Shown piece by piece: positions 1 through 8,783 of a stretch of DNA of 64,000 nucleotides. Position numbers and translations under genes: made by a program. Position 1 is the first letter of the stretch; every line of letters begins with the position of its first letter. Under the pieces are notes generated by a model. The model had not been told where the DNA came from and made no database searches. It saw nothing but the letters and a program-made list of their open reading frames with translations. Origin of the DNA: Methylotetracoccus oryzae (GTDB taxonomy: Bacteria; Pseudomonadota; Gammaproteobacteria; Methylococcales; Methylococcaceae); assembly GCF_006175985.1 (NCBI RefSeq), contig NZ_SRSH01000004.1, positions 213,319 through 277,318 of the forward strand, given 5' to 3'.

Positions 1-563
1 ACCTGCTCGACATGGCACCCGAGGAGCGCGCCCGTGAAGGCGTGTTCCTGGCCTTCCAGTATCCGGTCGAGATTCCCGGAGTCAGCAACATCTATCTGCT
101 GAAAGCGGCGTTGAACGCGCAGCGCAAACATCGCGGCGAGAGTGAAGTCGACGCAATGGACTTCCTGCGTCTGGTCAAGGAGAAGATCCGCAGCCTCGAC
201 CTCGACGAGCAGTTTCTGTACCGAGGCGTCAACGAGGGCTTCTCGGGCGGCGAAAAGAAGCGCAACGAAATACTGCAGATGGCGATCCTGGAACCCAGGC
301 TGTGCATCCTCGACGAAACCGATTCCGGACTCGATATCGATGCGCTTAAGGTCGTAGCGGATGGCGTCAATGCGCTGCGCACCGCAGAACGCTCGTTCAT
401 CCTGGTGACACACTACCAGCGTCTGCTCGACTACATCAAGCCCGACTTTGTCCATGTGCTGGCCCAGGGCCGGATCGTCAAATCCGGGGACGCCAGCCTC
501 GCGCTCGAACTCGAGAAGAAAGGTTATGGGTGGATCGAACAAGAAATGGCAGCGGTGGCCTGA
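1..563 (+). CDS. sufC: SufC, Fe-S assembly ABC ATPase (5' truncated by window edge)
   Basis: Cytoplasmic ATPase of the SufBCD scaffold that builds Fe-S clusters; ATP binding by SufC drives conformational change in SufB/SufD. The reading frame is open from base 3, so the start codon and Walker A lie outside the window. Visible are the Q-loop region ([13 protein letters not shown]), the ABC signature [15 protein letters not shown], the Walker B region [12 protein letters not shown] and the H-loop [11 protein letters not shown]. SufC-type proteins carry this SGGEKKRNE signature, which separates them from transporter ATPases. The stop is 1 base before the sufD start codon, as expected in a suf operon; sufB would be expected upstream but is not visible. 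Confidence 0.96.
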   Translation, partial: LLDMAPEERAREGVFLAFQYPVEIPGVSNIYLLKAALNAQRKHRGESEVDAMDFLRLVKEKIRSLDLDEQFLYRGVNEGFSGGEKKRNEILQMAILEPRLCILDETDSGLDIDALKVVADGVNALRTAERSFILVTHYQRLLDYIKPDFVHVLAQGRIVKSGDASLALELEKKGYGWIEQEMAAVA

Positions 564-564
564 G

Positions 565-1893
565 ATGAGTCCCGGCCCGAACCCCGATTACTGCGAGCAT
601 TTCAACGCCCTGGGCGAACAGCTGCCGGGCGCCGGCAGCACTTGGGTCAACAACGCACGCCGGATGGCACTGGCCCAGTTCGACCAGCAGGGATTTCCGT
701 CGCCCCGCGACGAGGATTGGCGATATACGAACGTATCGGCCATCGAGAAGAAGCGGTTCAAGCCGCTGATCCCCCCCGGGGACGCTGCTGCCGATGCGGG
801 CTGGTTGAAGCGCTACCGCCTGAACGACGCGTGGTCGCTGGTCTTCGTCGATGGCCATTTCTCGGCACGCTTGTCCGACGTAGATGACGTGCCGGAAGGG
901 GTCACCGTGCAGGCGATGTCGGCGGCACTCGCTAATCCGCCGGCCGCGGTCGAGGCGGAATTCGGACGCGTCGTGGGTCAGACGTCGCACCACGGCTTCG
1001 TCTCGTTCAATACCGCGTTCTTCACGGACGGCGTACTGCTGCACGTGCCGGCGGACACGGTACTGTCCCGGCCGGTACAGATCATCCATATTGCGTCCGA
1101 GCCCGAAGCTGCAACCAATCTTCGCAACTTGGTCATACTGGAGTCCGGAGCACAGGCGGCGCTCGTCGAAACCCATCTCTCGATGGAGTCCGCGGGCTCG
1201 TTGGCGGTATCGATCACCGAGGCGGTCATCCGCGAAAGGGCGCAGCTCGACGGCTACCTGCTGCACGGCGCCAGCGAACGTGCCTTCCGCTTCGGCGGGT
1301 TCTATGTCGATGTCGGCACTGCCGGCCACTTCAACCATACGAATCTGAGCCTGGGCGGCCTGCTCGTCCGCAACGAGATTCACGTCGACCTCGCGGAAAG
1401 CGGCCAATGCGCGCTCGATGGCCTGTTCGTCGGCCAGGGCCGCCGTCACGTCGACAGCCACACGCGGGTCCGCCATCGAGGCGCCCATGGCACCAGCCGC
1501 GAGAACTACCGCGGCGTGCTGTCCGACCGCTCGCGTGGCGTGTTCCAGGGTCGGATCGTCGTGGAACCGCAGGCACAGAAGACCGACGCGCAAATGAATA
1601 ACCGCAACCTGCTGCTGTCGGACGAAGCCGAGATCGACACCAAGCCGCAGCTCGAAATCCATGCGGACGACGTCAAGTGCGCTCATGGCGTCGCGGTCGG
1701 GCAGCTCGACCCGGAGTCTATCTTCTATCTGGAGTCGCGCGGCGTCGACCCGGTATCGGCGCGCAACATGCTGACATTCGCGTTCGCCAACACCCTGGTT
1801 GACGGGATATCGTTGGCAGGTTTTCGCGATATCGCCCAGGATGCCCTGCTGGCGCTGTTCCCGGAGGCTGGAATCAGGAAGGATTGGCTATGA
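565..1893 (+). CDS. sufD: SufD, Fe-S assembly scaffold subunit
   Basis: Partner of SufB and SufC in the Fe-S scaffold complex. The 442-residue product starts at the ATG one base after the sufC stop, which fits the family length (about 420-440). The N-terminal part has the typical SufD region around PSPRDEDWRYTNVS, followed by the right-handed beta-helix core. The C-terminal part carries the conserved motif CAHGVAVGQLDPESIFYLESRG, seen here as KCAHG...LDPE...YLESRG near residues 370-395. The stop overlaps the sufS start (ATGA), implying translational coupling. Confidence 0.95.
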   Translation: MSPGPNPDYCEHFNALGEQLPGAGSTWVNNARRMALAQFDQQGFPSPRDEDWRYTNVSAIEKKRFKPLIPPGDAAADAGWLKRYRLNDAWSLVFVDGHFSARLSDVDDVPEGVTVQAMSAALANPPAAVEAEFGRVVGQTSHHGFVSFNTAFFTDGVLLHVPADTVLSRPVQIIHIASEPEAATNLRNLVILESGAQAALVETHLSMESAGSLAVSITEAVIRERAQLDGYLLHGASERAFRFGGFYVDVGTAGHFNHTNLSLGGLLVRNEIHVDLAESGQCALDGLFVGQGRRHVDSHTRVRHRGAHGTSRENYRGVLSDRSRGVFQGRIVVEPQAQKTDAQMNNRNLLLSDEAEIDTKPQLEIHADDVKCAHGVAVGQLDPESIFYLESRGVDPVSARNMLTFAFANTLVDGISLAGFRDIAQDALLALFPEAGIRKDWL

Positions 1894-3155
1894 GCATTGC
1901 CCTCGCACAGCGTCCGCGCCCGGTCGCGGACCCGCACCACTTCGACGTCGCCCGCATTCGGGCGGATTTCCCGATCCTCGCGGAAACCATACACGGCAAG
2001 CCGCTGGTCTATCTCGACAATGCCGCGACGACGCACAAGCCACGGGCCGTGATCGATGCGATCAGCGAAGTCTATCAGCGGCACTACTCCAACGTGCATC
2101 GCGGCGTGCACACCCTGAGCCAGCGCTCGACGGATTTGTTCGAGGGTGCGCGGGAAAAGGTGCGGGGCTTCATCAACGCCGCCAAGGCGCGCGAGATCGT
2201 GTTCGTCCGCGGCACGACCGAGGCGATCAACCTCGTCGCCCAGACCTACGGTCGCGCGAACATCGGCGCCGGCGACGAGATCCTGATCACCGCCATGGAG
2301 CACCACTCCAACATCGTGCCTTGGCAGATGCTGTGCGCGCAGACCGGCGCCACGCTGCAGGTCGTGCCGATCGACCGACGCGGTGAACTGGACATGGAGG
2401 CTTTCGAGCGCTTGCTGAACGACCGGACACGTCTGGTGTCGGTGGTCCATATGTCAAACGCCCTGGGCACGGTGAATCCGATCGAGACGATCATCGACAG
2501 AGCCCATCGCCGCGGCATCCCGGTTATGGTTGACGGCGCGCAATCCGCTCCGCATATGCCCATCGACGTCCATGCGCTCGATTGCGATTTCTTTGCGTTC
2601 TCCGGCCACAAGCTCTACGGTCCGTCCGGCATCGGCGTCCTGTACGGCAAGGAGGCCCTGCTGAAGGCGATGCCGCCTTATCAGGGCGGCGGCGACATGA
2701 TCCGGCAGGTCACGTTCGACAAGACCGAGTACAACGAACTGCCCTATAAGTTCGAGGCCGGCACGCCAGCCATTGCCGACGCCATCGCGCTAGGCACGGC
2801 GATCGACTATCTGCAGGAAATCGGCATGACAGCCGTCGCCGAGCACGAGCATCGGTTGCTGAGCTATGCGACGGAACGGGCGATGCATATTCCGGGGCTG
2901 ACGGTGATCGGTACCGCACACGACAAGGGCGCGATTCTGTCGTTTACGCTGGAGAGGGTGCATCCGCATGACGTCGGGACCCTGCTCGACCAGCTCGGAA
3001 TCGCCATTCGTGCCGGCCACCATTGCGCGATGCCCGTCATGGATTTCTTCGGCGTGCCGGCCACGGTGAGGGCTTCGTTCGCGCTTTACAACACCGCGCA
3101 GGAAGTCGACGCGCTGATGGACGGTATCCAACAAGTTATCGAGGTTTTCGCTTAA
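1890..3155 (+). CDS. sufS: SufS, PLP-dependent group II cysteine desulfurase
   Basis: Removes sulfur from cysteine and passes the persulfide on for cluster assembly. The 421-residue product has the PLP-binding lysine in FSGHKLYGPSG (K241) and the catalytic cysteine in IRAGHHCAMP (C379), the short-loop arrangement of SufS rather than IscS. The ATG at 1890 is preferred over an in-frame TTG six bases upstream because AGGAAGG lies just before it and it gives the ATGA overlap with sufD. The next gene is sufU, the usual sulfur acceptor for this enzyme class when sufE is absent. Confidence 0.96.
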   Translation: MSIALAQRPRPVADPHHFDVARIRADFPILAETIHGKPLVYLDNAATTHKPRAVIDAISEVYQRHYSNVHRGVHTLSQRSTDLFEGAREKVRGFINAAKAREIVFVRGTTEAINLVAQTYGRANIGAGDEILITAMEHHSNIVPWQMLCAQTGATLQVVPIDRRGELDMEAFERLLNDRTRLVSVVHMSNALGTVNPIETIIDRAHRRGIPVMVDGAQSAPHMPIDVHALDCDFFAFSGHKLYGPSGIGVLYGKEALLKAMPPYQGGGDMIRQVTFDKTEYNELPYKFEAGTPAIADAIALGTAIDYLQEIGMTAVAEHEHRLLSYATERAMHIPGLTVIGTAHDKGAILSFTLERVHPHDVGTLLDQLGIAIRAGHHCAMPVMDFFGVPATVRASFALYNTAQEVDALMDGIQQVIEVFA

Positions 3156-3607
3156 TGCTCGATCAGATCCGTGATCTCTACCAGGAAGTGGTGTTCGATC
3201 ACAATCGCAACCCGCGCAACTTCCGGGTCATCGACGATGCCACCCGGAAGATCGACGGATTCAACCCCTTGTGCGGCGATCGCATCACGCTCTACCTGAA
3301 GCTCCGTGACGGGGTCATTGAAGATGTCAGCTTCCAGGGACAGGGCTGTGCCATATCGACGGCCTCCGCCTCCATCATGACGGAGGTCGTGCGCGGGCTG
3401 ACCGAACAGCAGGCACATGAGTTGTTCGCAACCTTCCATCGCATAACGACGGGCCAGGATGACGACGTAAAGCTGGAAGATCTTGGCAAGCTCGCCGTGT
3501 TGGCCGGGGTGCGCGCCTACCCGGCGCGAGTCAAATGCGCGACCCTGGCCTGGCATTCGCTGGAGGCTGCGCTGGCCGACGAGGCAACAACCGTCAGCAC
3601 CGAATAA
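3155..3607 (+). CDS. sufU: SufU, zinc-dependent sulfurtransferase / IscU-like protein
   Basis: 150-residue U-type protein that accepts persulfide sulfur from SufS. The three conserved cysteines and the aspartate are present: C40 and D42 in NPLCGD, C65 in GQGCAIS and C128 in RVKCATL. The stretch between the second and third cysteines is longer than in IscU, which marks SufU. Its start overlaps the sufS stop (TAATG). SufU is best known from Firmicutes and actinobacteria but also accompanies SufS in some proteobacterial operons, as here; no sufE is seen in the visible part of the operon. Confidence 0.92.
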   Translation: MLDQIRDLYQEVVFDHNRNPRNFRVIDDATRKIDGFNPLCGDRITLYLKLRDGVIEDVSFQGQGCAISTASASIMTEVVRGLTEQQAHELFATFHRITTGQDDDVKLEDLGKLAVLAGVRAYPARVKCATLAWHSLEAALADEATTVSTE

Positions 3608-3618
3608 GGACTGCCGAG

Positions 3619-3933
3619 ATGGAGGATTGGATCGATGTCGCCAGCGTTGGCGACGTGGAACCGGGGTTACCCTGCGTGGTCGATTTCGACGGCATTGCCG
3701 TCGCGATTTTCCAGATCGACGGCGACTACTACGCGATCGAGGACCGGTGCACGCACGACGATGCCGAAATCGCCAGCGGCCGGATCGAGGGGCACCAGAT
3801 CATCTGCCCCCGGCATGGCGCCCGCTTCTGCCTCAAGACCGGAAAGGTCATGAAACCGCCGGCCTATGAGGATCTGGATTGCTTCAGCGTGCGGGTGCGC
3901 GATGGCCGTATCCAGTTGCGCGAGGCGCCCTGA
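3619..3933 (+). CDS. Rieske-type [2Fe-2S] ferredoxin of the suf operon
   Basis: 104-residue soluble Rieske protein of the NirD/biphenyl-dioxygenase ferredoxin type. The cluster ligands are visible as C44-x-H46 (CTHDDAE) and C63-x2-H66 (CPRHGARF). There is no membrane anchor or signal peptide, so it should be cytoplasmic. It is the last gene of the suf operon, 11 bases after sufU, with AAGGA just upstream. A Rieske protein in this place may supply electrons to the assembly machinery or be a client; that role is inferred from position only. Confidence 0.88.
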   Translation: MEDWIDVASVGDVEPGLPCVVDFDGIAVAIFQIDGDYYAIEDRCTHDDAEIASGRIEGHQIICPRHGARFCLKTGKVMKPPAYEDLDCFSVRVRDGRIQLREAP

Positions 3934-3951
3934 CGCGTGATCGACGCTTCC

Positions 3952-3976
3952 CCGGGAGACTGGCCGAAGCTCCCGG
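3952..3976 (+). terminator. inverted repeat after the suf operon, possible terminator
   Basis: A perfect 7-bp stem (CCGGGAG / CTCCCGG) with an 11-base loop lies 19 bases after the Rieske gene stop, before the convergent SH3-protein gene. There is no T-run after it, so intrinsic termination is uncertain. Confidence 0.35.
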
Positions 3977-4030
3977 ATTGCAACCCATCTCAACGGTTCG
4001 ACCGGCGCCCTGAAAAGTTTGGCCACTCGC

Positions 4031-4477
4031 CTACTGTGAGCCCCACAACATGTCCTTGCGGACCCACCCGATTTCTTCGCCTTCAATGTAATACGCTATC
4101 TTGACCCATTCGCCCTTGTGCCCGGTGACCTTGTAGACCTCGCCCTTGGCCACTTTTTTCACGACCGCGTGTTCGGAACCCGGCCCTTTGCGGACGTTTA
4201 CGTCATCGCCCACGACCACGGCTGTCCTGACGTCACTGACGAGCGGCTTGTGGACCCAGCCCACCGTCCCCTGCCAATCCTTGAAACGCACCCAGTCTCC
4301 TTGAGTCTTGTCGATCTCAATCGGGTAACCAATGTGGGTTTCGTACAAAACCTCGCTGTCGAGCTTCGGCGCCTTTCGGACGTTAACCGCATCCTTCCCG
4401 ATGCTCTTCATGGATGCTCCCCACCCGGAAAGCGAAACGACCATCAAGGCCGCGAATAGTGCTGCAGCTCTTCGCAT
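4031..4477 (-). CDS. periplasmic protein with two bacterial SH3 (SH3b) domains
   Basis: 148 residues. A cleavable-looking signal peptide (MRRAAALFAALMVVSLSGWG) is followed by two SH3b repeats, each recognisable by the NVRKxP motif: DAVNVRKAPKLDSEV near residue 30 and DDVNVRKGPGSEHAV near residue 92, each followed by a W-x-K/R-F/I strand and a GWV turn. SH3b domains commonly bind cell-wall peptides or mediate protein contacts; no catalytic domain is present. AGAGGAG lies about 8 bases before the ATG. The gene is convergent with the suf operon and separate from the EPS genes, so its partner is unknown. Confidence 0.85.
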   Translation of the reverse strand: MRRAAALFAALMVVSLSGWGASMKSIGKDAVNVRKAPKLDSEVLYETHIGYPIEIDKTQGDWVRFKDWQGTVGWVHKPLVSDVRTAVVVGDDVNVRKGPGSEHAVVKKVAKGEVYKVTGHKGEWVKIAYYIEGEEIGWVRKDMLWGSQ

Positions 4478-4726
4478 CGGAATACTCCTCTTTTTTCGGA
4501 AGCACCTCGCCCGGCATCCGGGAGGCGCTGACGGCGCATGTTGGCTCGCTGACCGGTGCCGACCACGGTGCGAGCATGACGGGTCGACACTGACGGGCGC
4601 CGGACGGAATCTGACTCACGCAGAATGGAGCTCGCAGCCGGCTCGATCGGCGTAGTGGGCATCTGAGCTATCCTAGACAGCGCTGATTCAGACTGTCAAC
4701 CCGGCGAACGCCGCGGTGCTTATCCC
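4478..4726. other. intergenic leader of the SH3 gene, with a small hairpin
   Basis: No credible gene is seen. On the minus strand the leader of the SH3 protein gene has a short hairpin (CCCGG-3-CCGGG, 4510-4522) ahead of the ribosome-binding site. The interval also separates the SH3 gene from the end of the EPS operon at 4727. No clear promoter hexamers stood out. Confidence 0.4.
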
Positions 4727-6193
4727 TCAGCCTAACCACGCGCGGCGGGTGAAGAGCGTGCGCAAGGCCAGAGCCAGATAGGACAAATTCTGTCTAAAGC
4801 TGCGGCGTCCGGTGTAGACGGCATCGCTCAGCACGATCTCCTCTTCCAAGGCATCACCCGGTAGTAGCAATTGGCTGGGACCGATCAGTCCGGCCGGCGC
4901 CCGATCCGCTTCCCGTTGCCAGGGTTCGATCCGCTCAACAGCCTGCGCCTCGGTGATTGGCAAGGTTCCAACCAGACGCAAATCGCCGCTCACGACCGCG
5001 AACAGGCGCGGCAGGTAACGCAAGACCGGAGGGCGACAATTCCACTCCACGGCCCTGAAGGCTCGGCGTTGACGAATCCCGAATTCGTTCAGTTCGATGC
5101 GATTACCGCGCAGGCACAACCATTTCATTGGCTGGGTCGGATTCCGAAGCAACACCAGAGCGGCAGCCACGGGCCACAGCGGCAACGACAACGCCAGCAG
5201 CACCAAGCCGGCCAGACGGTTCAACGGCCGCATCAGATAATCCAGATTCCCGTGGCGACCCAGATCAGCCACCAGAAAGGTGTCGTTCACATGCAGGTGC
5301 GCGCCCGTGTCGACCCGAAGAATCTCGGCACCGAACACGATTGCGTTACGGATGTCGACCAACTGACCGATGTAGGTGTTCGGCAAAATGACGCTGTCCT
5401 GGATATCCGCCTCCTGATCGACCAAGACATCGTCCGCGATGACCACTTCTCCGTGCAGCTTCGCGCGGCTATCGATGCGGACGTTCGATCCGATCAGTGC
5501 AACACCCTGCCGCAGCGAACGCGGCGACACCCGGCTGTGCCGTCCGACCGTCAAGCCCACCGCCACTTGCCGCCCGGGCAACAGCAGCCCGGGCACCCGA
5601 CCGCAAGCGGCATCGAGATTCACCCGGTGATAGGCAGCAACGTCCTCGAGCGCGGAGTGGTACCCATCCGATGCGCACTGCCGACCCATGTCGTGGGCGG
5701 CGTCGGCGGCAATCTCATTCCAGGCCAGTGTCTGGACACCGGGCGTCCCGGCTACGCCCGCCGGCAAGTAGATCGCACCGACGCGGCGATCGGCGAATAC
5801 CAGATGAGAGGGCTCGCTTGCGGCGGACGGGAGTGCTTCCAGGAAGTTGCGGAGGCAAGGCGCCCTCAGCACATCGCCCCGGAGCACCAGCCGAGGGCGG
5901 TCGGACGCCAGGGTCAGCCGACCCAGTAATTCATCGGGGCGCTCTTCCCCACGACTCGGCAGGTAGTCAATGCGCAAGCCCCAGCGGGCACCGGTGCCGA
6001 TTTCGGCCCGGACGAGGTCGGCATGCTCGGAGACGACCAGCGTCAGGTCCCGCAGGCCGGCCATTCCGATATCTTCGATGCAATGCACCAGCAACGCCTT
6101 GGCCGCGACCGGAAGCAAGGCGACGGGACAGCGCTCTGTCAGTGGACGCAACTCCCGTCCGCAGCGATCGGCCAGTACGATTACATGGGTCAT
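4727..6193 (-). CDS. fusion: nucleotidyltransferase-like + hexapeptide repeat + degenerate sugar-transferase domain
   Basis: 488 residues. The N-terminal ~200 residues resemble sugar-nucleotide nucleotidyltransferases (MTHVIVLADRCGRELRPLT, then HCIEDIGMAGLRDLTLVV), but the usual glycine-rich GxGTRL loop is degenerate. A left-handed beta-helix follows (about 225-320: VALIGSNVRIDSRAKLHGEV and similar). The C-terminal ~170 residues resemble the bacterial sugar transferase (PGT) fold: a hydrophobic anchor after NLDYLMRPLNRL and LPRLFAVVSGDLRLVGTLP, which matches LPQLxNVxxGDMSLVGPRP. The catalytic Asp-Glu before LPQ is missing, so transferase activity is doubtful. Last gene of the leftward EPS operon; its ATG overlaps the stop of the intact PGT by one base. 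Confidence 0.75.
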   Translation of the reverse strand: MTHVIVLADRCGRELRPLTERCPVALLPVAAKALLVHCIEDIGMAGLRDLTLVVSEHADLVRAEIGTGARWGLRIDYLPSRGEERPDELLGRLTLASDRPRLVLRGDVLRAPCLRNFLEALPSAASEPSHLVFADRRVGAIYLPAGVAGTPGVQTLAWNEIAADAAHDMGRQCASDGYHSALEDVAAYHRVNLDAACGRVPGLLLPGRQVAVGLTVGRHSRVSPRSLRQGVALIGSNVRIDSRAKLHGEVVIADDVLVDQEADIQDSVILPNTYIGQLVDIRNAIVFGAEILRVDTGAHLHVNDTFLVADLGRHGNLDYLMRPLNRLAGLVLLALSLPLWPVAAALVLLRNPTQPMKWLCLRGNRIELNEFGIRQRRAFRAVEWNCRPPVLRYLPRLFAVVSGDLRLVGTLPITEAQAVERIEPWQREADRAPAGLIGPSQLLLPGDALEEEIVLSDAVYTGRRSFRQNLSYLALALRTLFTRRAWLG

Positions 6194-6933
6194 CAATAGG
6201 CTCCCTTCCCGAGCAGCACGGCCGGGATGGTCCAGAGTAGTATCCGCAGGTCGGCGAACAGCGACTGCGACTCGATATAGTGCACGTCGAGCTGCACCTG
6301 CTCCTCGAACGGAATGTCGGAACGGCCGGAGATCTGCCAGATGCAGGTGATGCCGGGGATGACTTCGAGGCGCCGGCGATCTGCCAACGAGTATTGATCC
6401 ACTTCCGCCGGTACCGGGGGGCGCGGCCCGACCAGGGACATGTCGCCGATGAAAACATTCCACAGCTGCGGCAGTTCGTCCAGCGAGGCGCGCCGGATCA
6501 GGCGCCCGACGCGGGTAATCCGCGGATCTTCCTTCATCTTGAAGATCACGCCACCGCGCATTTCATTGGCCGCGAGCAGCGTCTGCTTGCGTGCCTCGGC
6601 ATCGATGTACATCGACCGGAACTTGTACATCGAAAACAACTGTCCCCAACGTCCGACCCGCGTCTGTCGAAAGAGGACCGACCCGGGCGACTCCAGCCGG
6701 ATCGCGGCGGCAACGCCGATGAAAACCGGCGTGAGCAATACCAAGCCCGCACCCGAGACGACGATGTCCAAGGCGCGCTTGAGGACGTAGGTTCCCCTTA
6801 GCACACCGAGCCACAGCATCCGCTTGAAGACCAGCCGCCCGTGCTGCAATGAGCTGCGCAGACGAGGATCGGCATAACGTTCGAGCACGCGTGCCCTCAA
6901 GCGGTCCTGTTCCGTCTCGGCAAACTCGATCAT
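6193..6933 (-). CDS. polyprenyl-phosphate phosphoglycosyl transferase (initiating sugar transferase)
   Basis: 246 residues. It should transfer a sugar phosphate to undecaprenyl phosphate at the inner membrane and so start the EPS repeat unit. It has one hydrophobic segment (TYVLKRALDIVVSGAGLVLL and following, about 50-80) and the complete catalytic core: GPRP-type motif FIGDMSLVGPRPP, the catalytic Asp-Glu in SLDELPQLWNV, FRSMYIDAE and PGITCIWQISGRS. It lacks the multi-TM N-terminal half of WbaP/WcaJ enzymes, so it is a small monotopic form. It is the only one of three adjacent PGT-like proteins that keeps the Asp-Glu pair. Overlaps the upstream gene by four bases (ATGA). Confidence 0.9.
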   Translation of the reverse strand: MIEFAETEQDRLRARVLERYADPRLRSSLQHGRLVFKRMLWLGVLRGTYVLKRALDIVVSGAGLVLLTPVFIGVAAAIRLESPGSVLFRQTRVGRWGQLFSMYKFRSMYIDAEARKQTLLAANEMRGGVIFKMKEDPRITRVGRLIRRASLDELPQLWNVFIGDMSLVGPRPPVPAEVDQYSLADRRRLEVIPGITCIWQISGRSDIPFEEQVQLDVHYIESQSLFADLRILLWTIPAVLLGKGAY

Positions 6934-8240
6934 CGCGATTCCCTCGACTGCAGCCAGACCCGGTAGAGAAACAGGGGGTTACCTACCACGTAGCGACGCC
7001 ACATCCGCCCCGGCTCCAGGTAGAGGCGATAGGCCCACTCGATACCCGCTTCGCGCATCCATTGCGGCGCGCGGCGGATCTGTCCGGAATAGAAGTCGAA
7101 GGCGGCCCCCACCCCAAGGCGGACGGATGGTGCCAGGGACGAGTGATGCCTGGCCAACCACAGTTCCTGGCGCGGTGCGCCGAACGCCACGAACACGATA
7201 CGGGCACCGGAAGCGTTGATCCTGCGGATGACATCCGCTTCCTCATCGGGTGTGAAATACCCGTGGTGCGTGCCGACCACGCGCAGCGTCGGAAACCGCT
7301 CCTGCATCTTCTGTGCGGCCAGTTCGGCAATCCCGGGCTTGGCGCCCAGAAAGTAGATGGGCACGCCCGCCTCGGCTGCGTGGCCGCAGATACGCGGAAA
7401 CAGGTCCGTCCCGTTGACATTGGCCTGCATTGCGACACCGAGCAGATTGCAGCCGATGCGCAGCCCGATACCATCCGGGAGCACCCGTTCCGCCTGCTGC
7501 AGGACCGCGCGATAGTCGTCATTGCGGTATGCGATGTTGAGGCAATCGGGGTTGACGAAGGCGGCGAGCGTGCGGGATGGCGTTGCAGCCCGGGCCAACA
7601 GCCAGTCGAGCGCTTCGTCCATCGTCGTGTTGACGACCGGCACCCCGAAAAAATCGATGGTGGGAGGGACAGGCAGCGCGCTGTCGCCGCCGAGCGCAGA
7701 GCTGACCGCAAACCGTGCCATGACACCCAGATTCCTGCGGATGCCATCTCCGAAAAACTGGTCGCGTTCCACCACCTCCTCCGGCTCGTAGGCGATGCCG
7801 ACATTCTTCCTGAGATGGAACACCGAGATCAGGCCCGGACGCTGCAGAAACACGATGCCTTCCGCATCCGCGGCACGTTCGCCTTCGTCAACGGCCCGCG
7901 GTCTCGGTCCAACCCAGCTCATGTCGCCCCGGAATATATTCATCAGCACCGGGAGTTCGCGACCAAAGGCGGGGCCGGCGAAGCGCAGTCGATCAAACGA
8001 CTCACGGTGACGTCCCAACATCGCTTCGCGCTCGAACAGGTACCCGCAACTGAGCTTGGCCTGCACAGCTCTTGCCGCAAAGACCGGGGACAGCAACAGG
8101 ATGAGGGCCGCGCTCAGCGACACATCGATAAAGCGAGGAAGACCGGCGTAAATGACCCGAAGGACAGGCGCGACGTTGCGACGCCAGGCCGAGTGCCGCG
8201 CTTTTCCGAGCGGCCCGGGGATCTGATCGGCGTCAGACAT
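6930..8240 (-). CDS. fusion: degenerate sugar-transferase domain + WecG/TagA/CpsF (GT26) glycosyltransferase
   Basis: 436 residues. Residues ~25-190 resemble the PGT core: membrane segment FIDVSLSAALILLLSPVFAA and LPVLMNIFRGDMSWVGPRPR, but the catalytic Asp of DELPQ is Arg (GRELPVL). The C-terminal ~245 residues are a WecG/TagA/CpsF family glycosyltransferase: FFGVPVVNTTMDEA, FVNPDCLNIAYRN, VLPDGIGL, FLGAKPG, VFVAFGAPRQELW and GVGAAFDFYSG. GT26 enzymes add the second sugar (often ManNAc-type) to the lipid-linked primer. The ATG at 8240 is chosen because GAGGG lies just upstream; a GTG at 8255 is also possible. Confidence 0.85.
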   Translation of the reverse strand: MSDADQIPGPLGKARHSAWRRNVAPVLRVIYAGLPRFIDVSLSAALILLLSPVFAARAVQAKLSCGYLFEREAMLGRHRESFDRLRFAGPAFGRELPVLMNIFRGDMSWVGPRPRAVDEGERAADAEGIVFLQRPGLISVFHLRKNVGIAYEPEEVVERDQFFGDGIRRNLGVMARFAVSSALGGDSALPVPPTIDFFGVPVVNTTMDEALDWLLARAATPSRTLAAFVNPDCLNIAYRNDDYRAVLQQAERVLPDGIGLRIGCNLLGVAMQANVNGTDLFPRICGHAAEAGVPIYFLGAKPGIAELAAQKMQERFPTLRVVGTHHGYFTPDEEADVIRRINASGARIVFVAFGAPRQELWLARHHSSLAPSVRLGVGAAFDFYSGQIRRAPQWMREAGIEWAYRLYLEPGRMWRRYVVGNPLFLYRVWLQSRESR

Positions 8241-8763
8241 CGGATCCCTCACCACGGCTCACCGAGCGACGCGGAATGATCCGGGCCGGCACGCCAACGG
8301 CCAGCGAGTTCGCAGGCACATCGACGATAACGACCGCATTTGCCCCGATTGCAACGTCGTCGCCGATGCGGATGGACCCCAGGATCTTGGCGCCGGCGCC
8401 GATGTCGACGCGATGGCCGATCACCGGCGCTCCGCGTTCGCCAGTCCGGCGCAGACCGATGGTGACCCCGTTCCGCACGATCACGTCATCGCCGATCACC
8501 GTGTCTCCGCTGATGATGATGTCGCCGAAATGCTCGATCAGGAAGCGCCGTCCCAAGGTCACCTCGCACGGGAGTTCGATACCGGTGAGGATCTGCGACC
8601 CGACCTTCAATAATTTGTAAACGAAGGAGAACGGAAGCCGGAGCCAACGCTGGCGGATGCCATAACGCCAGCGTCCGAAACGATAGACAACCATGACCCA
8701 GAAGCCTTGCCGGGTCCAGTCCCGCTGATACGTATCCCAGTCTTCACGCAAATTCTCGAACAT
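8233..8763 (-). CDS. serine acetyltransferase-like hexapeptide acyltransferase
   Basis: 176 residues. An N-terminal helical region (MFENLREDWDTYQRDW) is followed by a left-handed beta-helix with hexapeptide repeats: IEHFGDIIISGDTVIGDDVIVRNG, split over several turns, then IGAGAKILGSIRIGDDVAIGANAVV and the closing VPARIIPR. The fold is that of CysE-type serine acetyltransferases, but in EPS loci such proteins usually O-acetylate sugars; the substrate cannot be read from sequence. The reading frame continues upstream of 8763, but this ATG follows the GT2 stop by 20 bases and gives a normal family N-terminus. Confidence 0.8.
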   Translation of the reverse strand: MFENLREDWDTYQRDWTRQGFWVMVVYRFGRWRYGIRQRWLRLPFSFVYKLLKVGSQILTGIELPCEVTLGRRFLIEHFGDIIISGDTVIGDDVIVRNGVTIGLRRTGERGAPVIGHRVDIGAGAKILGSIRIGDDVAIGANAVVIVDVPANSLAVGVPARIIPRRSVSRGEGSDV

Positions 8764-8783
8764 GGCGTGCGCCCCAAAAACGA

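Noticed and set aside
478..1686. A 402-codon minus-strand open frame over sufD.
   Set aside because: It lies wholly opposite a clear sufD gene and shows no domain; long antisense frames are common at this GC content.
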